DNA from: Thoreauomyces humboldtii
Taxonomy: Eukaryota; Chytridiomycota; Chytridiomycetes; Spizellomycetales; Powellomycetaceae
Direction of reading: 5' to 3'
Length of the DNA: 17,010 bases
Assembly (NCBI GenBank): GCA_027596035.1
Contig: JADGJA010000490.1
Span: forward strand, 1-17,010
Made by a program: the position numbers and the translations under genes. The notes beneath the pieces are model-generated. The model did no database searches. It worked only from the letters and a program-made list of their open reading frames with translations, and was not told the DNA's origin. Of the stretch, positions 7,217 through 15,908 are shown in pieces. Within the stretch, counting starts at the first letter, position 1. Each line of letters starts with the position of its first letter.

Positions 7217-10200
7217 TTACAAAATCGCGTGCTGTCCGTACAGCAACCTCCTAACCCTATAATACACGTCTCCGATGCACCCTTCCATGGCCAACCGCCC
7301 CGCAGCCGCCCTCCTCACGATGACGGCGTCGGCCCTCGCCCCCGTCGGCGTGTTGACGATCAGCACCCCCGAAACGAACTCGGTCGAGAATCCTTCTCCC
7401 TGCAGGATCCGTCTGAACTCGGAGAGCTTGACGTCGCCGACGAGGACGGGACGATGCTGCGTCTGCGAGAAGGAAGGCACAACGTCGAGGATGGGTATCT
7501 GCTGGATGGTCGTCGGACGATGCTGTTGATGTGACGATGACGGTGGTGCAACGGTGTCGATCTGCATTGGATCGTCTTCCGCAGCGTCTGTGATGGTGAG
7601 GGTGGCGGGGGTTGCGGTTTCCAACGTCTCGTCTTCTGGAAACCGAATGACGCCGCTCACGTATGCGAGTTCGTAGTCGCCGAGCTGAATCGAAAAAAAA
7701 AACGAAATGTCTGAGTACCAGGAGGAGGGGAATCCAGGATTTCTTCTGAATTATTGTGCCAAAACGTTTGTTTTCATTACCTGCGCAATCTTGAGCGAGC
7801 TGACGAGCGAGTCCGTGAGTTTGACTTGAAAGATGTTGGTAGCGGCCGACACGTTGATGCACTCTCCGATTTCCGGTGTATAGACGTCATTGGTCAAGGT
7901 CTCCGAGGAGAGGCAGTACCGTGCGAGGTCCTGAGTCGCTTCGTCAGAGCCTCGTATCAAGATCTGTTCAGAAGACATCTGATGAACAAAATGGCTAGCG
8001 TGCGATGATAGAGGGATTGAAATCTTACGAGTTTACGAGGCGCCACTTGAGGCAGGATGTTTTTGATCGACCGACCGTCCGACCGTCCCTCGAAGTCGAT
8101 GTATATCACCTTGCATCGGACCTTCAGCTCTTCGTCATGGGAAGCGTATTTTGATGGAACTGCGTCTTCCTTCGGCCTCATCTTGTCGACCTCCATGGGT
8201 TGAGCTTCCTGCTCGAAGATCAAATGTCAATCGTTCTACCCACCATGTCTGATTGCCACTTGCTGTAACTGCTACCTTTTCCGCGCCCTCCTCCTCGGTC
8301 GCGTACTCATACTCTCCCCGCATGTAGACGGCGGGATCGATCTGCTCTCCATAATCGTCCACCCTCTTCCTCAGTTCATGGACGGGGAACATGCGATAGG
8401 ACTGACTCTGCTTGAAGAATCCGCCGGTCCGCAGTTGATCCTTGACGTAGATGTCGTAACCCGTCGCTAGGATGTTGGCGACCTCCGCCACCTCGCCTCC
8501 CTCGTCCTCGTCGAGATCGCTCTCGTCCTCCTCCATCAGGGCTCGCTGTTTTGCGGCGGCTTCGGCGTCCTGCTCGCGTTTCTGCTGCTCTCGGGCCAGA
8601 TGCTCTTCCAGTTCGTCGCCTTCGAGGGGTGTCTTTTGTTTTACCTATCGTCACGTTTGGCAGCGGCTTTCTGTTAGTATTTCAAATTATGAAATTGTCA
8701 TAAGTTTTGGAGGGACGTACGTTTAAAAGGATGTCGAGCTCTACATTCACCGCCGGACGGATTCCATCCACGGCAACTGGGTCAGCAGTTGCATTCCAGG
8801 CGTCGTACAGTTTCCTCGTCATAGATCCCGGTAGCCCGCGTTCCGGTAATATCACAATGTTCTTTTCCACGCTCGCCCAATCACGGAACATGTGTTGAGA
8901 CCATCCTGCATCGAGACTCGATACGGACGCCAAGACGATCTTAGGGCCTCGAATCTTCTCGAGATCCTCTATCCGGTATAGTGTTCGTAGAAACCTGAAA
9001 AAGAAAACAGAGAGCGTGAGTTCAAGGAAGGCTTGGCGTCCTCCGACATAAATGCTGATGCTCACTTGAAATCGAAAGGGGCTTCTCTTCGTTGCGTAAA
9101 CGCTTGTGCCACTCCGTCACCCATCCATTCCAACATCGTTTTCGCCAAAGTCATCGTCCTATAACTTTGGTGCGCCAGAAAGACCAAAGGGAATTGAAGA
9201 CGCTGGAATGCCCAGTGCGCTTCAAGGAGATATGAAAGTTCCAGAACACGTGTTGAGGAGTCCACGGGAATCAGGACGTTCGCATCCGCGGCCATCGCGG
9301 CTGTAAGGGTTTCTGTAAAGGGGTTCCGGTTTAATATGCGGTGTTCTAGTCAGGTGAACCCCCAAGATTCTCATACCAACTAATGCAGAATCTCGAGTCT
9401 TCCGTAATGGCTGGGTATTCGTTGCGTTGTATGCATCTGTGATGAGCACCGACGGCCGACCAAGCGCTTCCGTGGTCATCAGAACGGTTCCGTTGAGATG
9501 TCTGAATTGAGACAGCGTTTAACGTGCGAAAAAGAAAGTTAAGAGACCGCCAGACATTCATAAGCTACCAACCTGTCCTTCTTGTGGTTATAATCCACCG
9601 CGTAAACCACCTCGTCCGTGTTCTTCTTGACCTTCCAGATGGTACCTCCGACCGTATGTCCAGCGGCGTAAGCCGTAACAGTGATGCCTTTGCACTTTCC
9701 TGCACATCATAGAGGATCCACCATCAGGAAATGAGAACGGATTGTCCTCATTTGCGTGATCCGTCCTTCAGCGCACCTGAAAGCGAGTATGGCTGAGAAT
9801 ATCGCAGCGTGACCATCTTCTCGAACGCAGCGTCCACGTCGTCGAGCGTGAACGTTGTGAAGTCCTCGACGTCCGCTTTGGACTGGTATGCGTCGTACAT
9901 GCATATCTGACCCATGTCGTGAATTGGGAACGTGCCGTATGCAGGACATGACAAGCCCAGATGTCCGGTTGCGTAAGGGTATGCCCCGATGTGTTCGATA
10001 TCGGCGTGACTGAGAAGTACGGCATCCACCTGCTTTGCCAGCCTGCGAAGTGAGACTGGTTCAATGGGAACTCGACGAAGACGGAATAGGTTCCAAGACG
10101 TCCCCACCTTTTGAGGGCCTTCAGATCTTCGGGATCAAACTTGTCGGTCCAGCCGCAGTCCAGCAGGATCTTTGCCTCGTCGACTTCAAGAAGGTAGCAT

Positions 10201-10256
10201 AGAGGGTCTTCATTGTGGGCTCCCGAGAGAGCTGTGAACTTGATGTACGCAGTCAT
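7217..10256 (-). CDS. CFT2: Cleavage and polyadenylation specificity factor subunit 2 (CPSF100/Cft2)
   Basis: Ten exons on -: 10256-10108, 10042-9777, 9699-9573, 9501-9377, 9312-9066, 8994-8721, 8644-8276, 8208-8029, 7963-7781 and 7684-7217, 795 aa. It opens MTAYIKFTALSG with CYLLEVDEAKILLDCGW, and continues LLSHADIEHIGAYPYATG, FTLDDVDAAFEKM, AAGHTVGGTIWKV and YAVDYNHKKDRHLNG. This is the metallo-beta-lactamase part; the beta-CASP part follows (LITDAYNAT, ANVLIPVDSS, KIVLAS). Residues about 397-520 hold an acidic Lys/Glu insert and GGFFKQSQSYRMFP. The C-terminal domain has VIYIDFEGRSDGRSIKNIL, DSLVSSLK and EGCIGDVYYRVRRLLY. Length is close to human CPSF2 (about 780). The family is the catalytically dead partner of the CPSF73 endonuclease. 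Here too SHADIEH (61-67) replaces the metal-binding HxHxDH, so it should be non-catalytic. It acts in nuclear pre-mRNA 3'-end cleavage. The start is chosen because MTAYIKFT aligns with family N-termini. Exon 9 has an alternative acceptor 15 nt upstream. Confidence 0.95.
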
Positions 10257-10583
10257 GTACCACCTCTGATCTCCCTGACCAGCACCACAAATCAACAATC
10301 AGCATTCGGTCCCCTTGAATGACTCCCAATGATAGAGGACCTACCTCTCGCAGACGTACTTTCCGCCGACGACTTCGCGGAATGACGCGGGGAGAACAGA
10401 GTTGGGGAAGATCAGAGGCCAGTGTCCGATGCGTTCGGACAGTCTTTTCCCACTTTTCTTTTTCTTTTTGACTCACACACAAAGACTCAACTCAACAGCT
10501 TCTTCGTTCCTGCATCACCGGTACCGCCATTCCCACCTCCTCGTCGCAATACACTCGACTTAAACACCCCCCCGTAGACGACC
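10257..10583. promoter_or_regulatory. Divergent promoter region between CFT2 and the basic coiled-coil gene
   Basis: These 327 nt separate two start codons facing away from each other, so both promoters must lie here or overlap the genes. Visible content is a pyrimidine-rich stretch on + (about 10441-10470, ending in TTTCTTTTTCTTTTT) and, on the - strand, a likely 5'-leader intron for CFT2 (10344-10275). No clear TATA box is seen. Confidence 0.5.
10275..10344 (-). other. Probable intron in the CFT2 5' leader
   Basis: Read on -, GTAGGT at 10344 and GGTCAG ending at 10275 bound a 70-nt segment with a CTGATT branch-like site. Removing it deletes an upstream ATG (10305-10303) that would otherwise open a 31-codon frame overlapping the CFT2 start out of frame. 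The spliced leader would place the CFT2 ATG 18 nt after the junction. This is inferred from splice signals only. Confidence 0.4.
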
Positions 10584-11111
10584 ATGCCACCATCTCGCGA
10601 CCGATTGAAGCCCACGCGGGACCAACGAAAACCCGGAGGCACCCACTACAAACGCAAAACCTACAAAGGTCCAGACTCCGACGCACCCGTCCGCGCCAAA
10701 CCCTACACGAAGCTCAACGTCAACGGAGGTCTAGACCCGAAAGCACGTCCAGCAGCTGCATCACGAACCGCCTCCCGACTCTCCGCTCTCGGTCTCTCCT
10801 CCATCGGATCAACCCCGACATCAGCCTCCCCACATCCTGCATCACCCGACGCGGCGCCCCCACGGCCTCCGAGCAAGGCTCAGATGGCCACCATGAGGGC
10901 AAAGGACGAGGAGCTGCGCGAGGAGCTGGACAACGATCTGGGAAACGTCGTGCAGGCCTTGAACGAGCGCGCTGCCGAGGGGAACAAGAAGGCGGGGAAA
11001 AGGTCAAAGGCGAAGGCGGACAGGGCCAAGAAGGTGGAGACCGAGCAGAAGGACTTTGAGAAGATGGAGATGGACATGGACGCTACGGTCGACATGCTCG
11101 GTTCGCTCTAA
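10584..11111 (+). CDS. Unidentified small basic protein with C-terminal coiled coil
   Basis: A single uninterrupted frame of 175 aa that I do not recognise. Residues 1-60 are very basic and polar (MPPSRDRLKPTRDQRKPGG, HYKRKTYKG), which would suit nuclear or nucleolar targeting or RNA binding. Residues 60-105 are Ala/Ser/Pro-rich and probably disordered. Residues about 108-175 form a charged helix (KDEELREELDNDLGNVVQAL, then a Lys-rich run KKAGKRSKAKADRAKK) and end in the acidic EMDMDATVDMLGSL. The ATG sits in an A-rich context after a C-run and is the first in frame. It is the only intronless gene in the window. The layout recalls small ribosome-biogenesis or chromatin-associated proteins, but no family motif is visible. 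It is divergent from CFT2 and convergent with the NDK gene. Confidence 0.75.
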   Translation: MPPSRDRLKPTRDQRKPGGTHYKRKTYKGPDSDAPVRAKPYTKLNVNGGLDPKARPAAASRTASRLSALGLSSIGSTPTSASPHPASPDAAPPRPPSKAQMATMRAKDEELREELDNDLGNVVQALNERAAEGNKKAGKRSKAKADRAKKVETEQKDFEKMEMDMDATVDMLGSL

Positions 11112-11542
11112 GGATTCGGACGGACAGGGGATGGTCGACTTTGGCGAGGAAAGTGGACGCGAGTATGGAGCCAAGGCTCTCCGTGTCATCGCTCTTTCTC
11201 GTTTCCTTTTTTTTGGGAATGAACAAGCGATTTTCGTTCAGAGGTTTTCTGGCTCGGGGCGGATGCTCGTATTTTGGCGCGGAAGCACCGCTCCCCGCCG
11301 GCCGAAGGCCGAAGTTTCAACTTTTCCCAAGGCCGAATTGAGACTTACAGACCCTATTTTGAGTCAGGCTTTGCGCGGTCATATAGAGGAGCCCGAAAGA
11401 GCGTGTGAATTCCTGTCAATTCGGGAGTGGTCGTATGCATTCGTGTCGGCCGACAATTAAACCCATCTGCCCCGGGAAAGAGCGAGAGAGAGCGAGAGAG
11501 CGTTTCTCCATGCAATGTATATATATCCTACCACCCGTCCCA
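11112..11542. other. Intergenic region between two convergent genes
   Basis: These 431 nt hold the 3' ends of the basic coiled-coil gene (+) and the NDK gene (-). Content includes a T-run at about 11206-11215, a run of GGCCGAAG-like repeats around 11298-11338 and an AGCGAGAGAG tandem at 11481-11500. Open frames here are short and featureless. I see no gene. Confidence 0.5.
11481..11500. repeat. Tandem decamer AGCGAGAGAG x2
   Basis: Two exact copies lie side by side inside a purine-rich, GA-type low-complexity tract, about 40 nt beyond the NDK stop codon. On the NDK sense strand it is a CT-rich tract in the 3' UTR. Confidence 0.7.
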
Positions 11543-12559
11543 TCAGTTGTCAGCGGCAACCCACTCGGCATCCGAGTCTGCAAGACGAAAAAGACACCAT
11601 CAGCGTTGAACCGGAAATATTACAAGGTTCTGACACCAAAACTCACAGTCCCAAGAGAATGTCTCCTCCTTCTTGAACCACGCAGCGATCTCCTTCTCGG
11701 CGGCACCGAAGCTGTCGCTGCCGTGGATGATGTTGCGGCCGACGGTGATGCAAAAGTCTCCACGGATCGTTCCTGGTCCCGCATCAGCGGGGTTGGTGGC
11801 ACCGATGATCTGACGACCGGTCTTGATCACGTTCTTGCCTTCCCTAGAAAACGGAATCGGGTTTCTTCAATCGTGCGGTTGCCAAAGCAGCGCGAAGCGG
11901 TAGGTTCCGAAATACGTACCAGACCATCGCGATAACGGGGGCCGCACCGGACGTCATGTAAGAAACGAGGCCGGCAAAAAAGGGACGGGACGAAAGATCA
12001 GCGTAGTGCTCTTCTGCCAACTCCTTGGTCGGGACCACAGCCTGAAAGAGAAGCACAAAGGTCATCAGACAGTGTTCCTCAAAATGGTTCTCACTCCCGC
12101 AGTTTCCTGCCGTTAGTACCTTGATGCCGACGAGCTTGTAACCCTTCTGCTCGAAACGCTGGATGACCGCTCCGAGAAGGCGACGCTGAGTGCCGTCAGG
12201 CTTCAGTGCGATGAATGTCCGCTCGACACCACCCTGTCCGAAACAAAGAAACGCCAACCATCAGAGAAGGGCCCTATCGGTCTGTCCGAGCCAGAACATC
12301 TCCTCCAGAGTCCTCCGCACTCGCTCACCTCAACGCCGGCAACCGAAGAAGCAGCGGCCTTGGCAGCCGGCTTCTTCTTTGCCTCAGCATGGACAGGGGA
12401 CACGGAGGAGACGGCCAAGAACCCGCCCAAAGCCATGGCGCCCGCAGCGAACGCAAGCTGAGGACGCATGGAAGCTGCAGCGGTCGGAGCACGACGGGCC
12501 GTGGCGGTTGTCATCGTGCGAGCGAACTGACGGAACACGGGTGCGGATCGGGCAAACAT
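11543..12559 (-). CDS. NDK1: Nucleoside diphosphate kinase, mitochondrial type
   Basis: Five exons on -: 12559-12329, 12233-12120, 12041-11920, 11843-11647 and 11577-11543, 232 aa. The kinase core starts at residue 78 ([17 protein letters not shown]). It contains [39 protein letters not shown] and AEKEIAAWF, and ends [10 protein letters not shown]. His196 in NIIHGSDS is the phosphohistidine, so the enzyme should be active in exchanging phosphate between NTPs and NDPs. Ordinary fungal NDKs are about 150 aa. The extra 77 residues are a basic Arg/Ser/Ala-rich presequence ([23 protein letters not shown]), then a hydrophobic segment (about 35-55, [16 protein letters not shown]) and a [11 protein letters not shown] linker. 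That pattern is typical of proteins sent to the mitochondrial inner membrane or intermembrane space. The final 35-nt exon is needed to complete the conserved C-terminus. The sense-strand leader carries a long CT repeat. Confidence 0.95.
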
Positions 12560-13055
12560 GGTTGATCGAATGGGCGTGGAAGGGATTGCCAGTGAGAGAG
12601 AGAGAGAGAGAGAGAGATGAGCTGGAGTGGGAAGGACGAGTCTGGAAGGGGAGGACGGCAATACAATGCCTCTTTTATAGAAGGCAAATCCCCGGGAAAG
12701 ACCTGTGGCGAACGAGGCGTTGCCTAACATGAAAGAGTCCGTTTGGCAGCCGTCCGCTGGGAAGCGATGGGGAGCCAGTCGGAGTTTCCCTGAAGGATCA
12801 ACTTGCAAGCCACTGGGCGATTTTTAAGGTTTTTGCACAGCCGCAAACGGTTCATACGGCACCCACGCACAGTCGCACACACGGTGGATCGCTAACCCGC
12901 AGAAAGAACGCCCAGCAGAACCGTGAGTACTGTAGACCGCTATTAGACCCGTACAGGGTGTTCGAGAAGCTAGCGTATGTCCAGTCCATCTCCGTAGTAG
13001 AGGTAGTGGGAGAGCAGGGCACGTCAGCGAACGACTATCAGCTTTCACCTCCGAC
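12560..13055. promoter_or_regulatory. Divergent promoter region between NDK and the helical protein gene
   Basis: These 496 nt separate two start codons pointing away from each other. The NDK side holds the GA/CT repeat at 12594-12617. The rest has no convincing gene; open frames here are continuations of neighbours. No clear TATA box or paired operator is visible. Confidence 0.5.
12594..12617. repeat. (GA)12 microsatellite in the NDK 5' leader or core promoter
   Basis: Twelve uninterrupted GA units begin 35 nt upstream of the NDK start codon. On the transcribed sense strand this is (TC)12. CT-rich leaders are common at fungal promoters of highly expressed genes, so a role in expression is plausible, and the length is likely to vary between strains. 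Confidence 0.9.
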
Positions 13056-14351
13056 ATGACTCGCGACGACCCATCCGCACCATTCGGGGAGGCCGTGACC
13101 AGGCATACGGAACTCCTAAACGCCCTCTCGCAGACCGACCATGCGCCCAAAAAGCTCAAGGAACTCGACACCTGGCTGCGAGACCTTATCCCGCAGCAAA
13201 GGCTCCAGGACGAGAGATCGCTGAAACTGTCGTCGATCGCTCAAGAGGAACGCATCTTCTACGAAAGCCTCAAGGGAGCGTCCATCCGTCGGTTCGTCTC
13301 AAAGTTCGGCATCCGGGGTCCCGAGGCGAAGGCCGCCCGGAAGGCAGAAGAACAGGAGAAGATCGTTACGGCCGCAGAGACCAGCGCGCAGGAGGCGAGG
13401 GATGCCAAGGAGGTTTTGGATACCACCATCGCCAGGGCCTTGACCGATAGGGTCACGTTCGTGAAGGACGCTGAGATGAACGAAGCCGCAAGAATGGAGC
13501 TGGATTCCATTCATGATGCTTTGTTCGCGAACGTGGACCCTGTAGATACTCCGGAGTTTGAACATCCCCTGCGGACGCTGGTGGAGGCCAAGGATCGCGC
13601 CGACTTGTGTCGGTCTCTGTTGGACCGCGACCTTCAATGCATGGAGATGGTGGGTCATGCGTCCGCGAGAATGAAAGATGCAAGGTTTGTCATGAAAGTC
13701 CGTCTTCGTCACCATCCGTATCCACATATCTGACTGCTCCATCACGGCAGACGCTACATAGACTTAACCATCAAAAGGCCCAGCAACAGCGTCGGTTGGG
13801 ACCCTACCCTCCAGTGGGGCGGGAGCGTCGTGGTCGAGCCAGAACTCTTACGGGGATGTGCTCAAGCTCTGGCATCCTGCAACGAATGGCTCGACAAGGC
13901 TCGTGATCTCAACCCAGCCATCGGATATCTTCCTCAGGTCGTTCTTCCATACCAACATCTCGCCACTTCCTCTCTCCTGGCCAACATCGTCGTCCCTGGA
14001 ATCACGGTAATCAAGACCCTCATTCTCCCTGGTTTCCAAAAACGTTGTTGCCCTTACTCATCAGCCGTTATATCCTCTTTCCGTGAAAATCAATGAATCC
14101 AGTCCGATCTCCACTACAATCAGAACGTCCGAAATGAGGATCAGGTCACGAACGCCCATCTCCAGCTCAAGTATATCCTGGTAGCGCAGGACAACGTCAT
14201 CACCCACCGTAAGAGTGACGTGGCGAGGTCGACAGCAGAGCTTCTCGTCGCGCAGAGAACATTGCAGGACGTGCGAGCAAGGGTGTTTGCGAGGTTCGCT
14301 GGCGTAGACCTTCCCGCGTGTTATGTAGAGACGAGCAAGGGTGCTAGATAG
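13056..14351 (+). CDS. Unidentified helical protein, three exons
   Basis: Exons 13056-13684, 13751-14006 and 14103-14351 give 377 aa. Introns are 13685-13750 (GTTTGT, CTGAC branch, GGCAG) and 14007-14102 (GTAATC...TCCAG). I do not recognise the family. Residues 1-200 look almost wholly helical and charged: LKELDTWLRDLIPQQRLQDE, then IRRFVSKFGIRGPEAKAARK, then a long Ala/Glu/Lys run with coiled-coil character. After the first join comes a more globular part (RRYIDLTIKRPSNSVGWDPT, LQWGGSVVVEPELLRGCAQA). The last exon is helical again (LQLKYILVAQDNVITHRKSD, AELLVAQRTLQDVRARVFAR). There is no signal peptide or membrane segment. Cytoplasmic scaffold or BAR-like membrane-binding helical bundles share this look, but no motif proves it. 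Its 3' end faces the hydrolase gene 98 nt away. Confidence 0.85.
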
Positions 14352-14449
14352 TTATTTTTGGAGATTGCCATTGTTGTAATGTGAAACAATACGAAATAGA
14401 GAGTCAAAGTGTGAGATGACAACTGGTAGAAAGTCACATGGGGTTTGCA

Positions 14450-15689
14450 TCAGAGTTTACTCCCGCGAGCAGATTTTGGCTGATTCGCTGCGATTGGCCC
14501 CAACCACTCTCCGAGCATAACATTCAGCTCATCAGGCCTTTCCATCATCGCCCAATGGCCCGTGTCGAGTTTCTGAAGGAACAAGCACAGAGATATGAGC
14601 GAAGTAGCATCAATCTGTATGAGACCTGTGCATTTGCGAGTCCTTACCTTCAACGTCAGATTCATGACGTCCTCTTTGATGTGGGCCGACATCGATACGG
14701 GTAAAGCAGGGTCATGTTTTGCAAGAACCATGAGTACCGGAGTGTCCGCCTCGACCTTCCTTGTGTTCATGACAGGCACCTCGTCCTCCCAATTGACCCT
14801 CCTGGTCCTGTACCAATTGAACGGACCGTGCATTCCGCGCTTCTCATACGTGTCTCGGTAATATGCGAACTGAGCCGGTGAGAGTCGCAGACGCGAGGAG
14901 ATGGCTGGTTGGGCTGATGGAAGATCGGAAAGGGAACTCGCGCCGACCAGGCCAAATGGTTCGTGAGCGCCTCGATATATGCATGAGAGGACAAGACCGA
15001 TGTGGGGATCGACTTCGGCGTCTGTGGATGGACGTGCGAACCAGAGCTGGTACTTCCATTGTGGCATGATCTTGACGAGAGCTTCTGGACTGAGGTAGGA
15101 GGTGTTCGGTGCGGAGAAGGGCACGCAGATGGATGCGATGGCTCGCACGCGATGTGGGTAATGGAGGTACATTCGCCAAACGACCATGCCTCCCCTAGGA
15201 AGTCAGGGCGGAAACCGCATGAGTGTCGACGAGGAACTCCTAACTCGACTTGGTAAACCCGAACAAAGCGTTACCAGTCATGACCCAAGAACACCGCCTT
15301 TGTATCCTTTCCAGCGACATGATCCAACAGCTGGACGAGATCCGTGCACACGTTCTTCAATCCATAACTCCTGATCCCCTCTTCGTCTCCCGGCTCCACG
15401 TGCGGCGCATCCGTGAGTCCGAAGCCTCTTAGATCCGGAGCGATGACCCGCCAGCCTTTGCTGACGAGGAACCCGATCTGGTAGCGCCAGCCGAACCACA
15501 GATCCGGGAAGCCGTGCGCGAGGACAATGACGTTGTCGCTCTGGCCTTCGTCCACATAGTCTGAAGAGAGGACAATGGGTTAGGCTCCGGAGACGATGCG
15601 GAATGGAAGACAACATGGAGCTTACGGTACGTAATGCCGTTTACCTGGGCATGCTTGTGATTGAAGCTCGTTGGATCCTCGGGATCCAT
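14450..15689 (-). CDS. Epoxide-hydrolase-like alpha/beta hydrolase
   Basis: Exons on -: 15689-15626, 15560-15275, 15194-14648 and 14572-14450, 339 aa. The oxyanion-hole motif HGFPD is at 37-41. The nucleophile elbow GHDWGG is at 114-119, split by the second intron, with Asp116 as nucleophile. KHDPAL supplies the likely acid Asp278 and TGHWAMMERP the base His305. Between them the cap region contains FAYYRDTYEKRGMHGPFNWY, with tyrosines in the place where epoxide hydrolases use two to polarise the epoxide. The Asp nucleophile separates it from esterases; a haloacid dehalogenase is the main alternative. Family length is about 320-340. There is no signal peptide, so a cytosolic or peroxisomal location is likely; the C-terminus ARGSKL ends in SKL, a classical peroxisomal PTS1 signal. 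The start ATG at 15689 gives MDPEDPTSFNHKHA, a usual fungal N-terminus. The last intron is in frame and stop-free. Substrate unknown. Confidence 0.93.
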
Positions 15690-15908
15690 GCTTGCAGTGC
15701 GCTCCCTAGCCTTCAAGAAAGGTTTGGATTGCTGTCACTTGCAATGAGATACGGCTGCAAGTGCGTCATGACTCATGAGTTGGAAAGGACGGTGTCCCAA
15801 AAGTACCGGTAGCTCTTGATCAAGGACCCGCGCCACCCTCCATCAACCCGCCCGCCCTTGTCGACGAGTCCGTCTTCCCTGCCCCATCCCAACAGTACCG
15901 CACACGAA
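15690..15908. promoter_or_regulatory. Divergent promoter region between the hydrolase and GET5
   Basis: Only 219 nt separate two start codons facing away from each other, so the two genes must share or interleave their promoters. On the GET5 side the sequence just before the ATG is CT-rich (15832-15900), typical of fungal leaders. No obvious TATA box. Confidence 0.5.

Noticed and set aside
7257..7862. 201-codon open frame on - in the CFT2 3' part
   Set aside because: It reads Arg/His-rich low-complexity sequence out of frame with the conserved CFT2 C-terminus; a shadow of the real exon.
12203..12808. 201-codon open frame on - covering the NDK start
   Set aside because: It contains the true first NDK exon, but its upstream part is leader sequence with the CT repeat and its end runs into an intron. 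The kinase starts at 12559.
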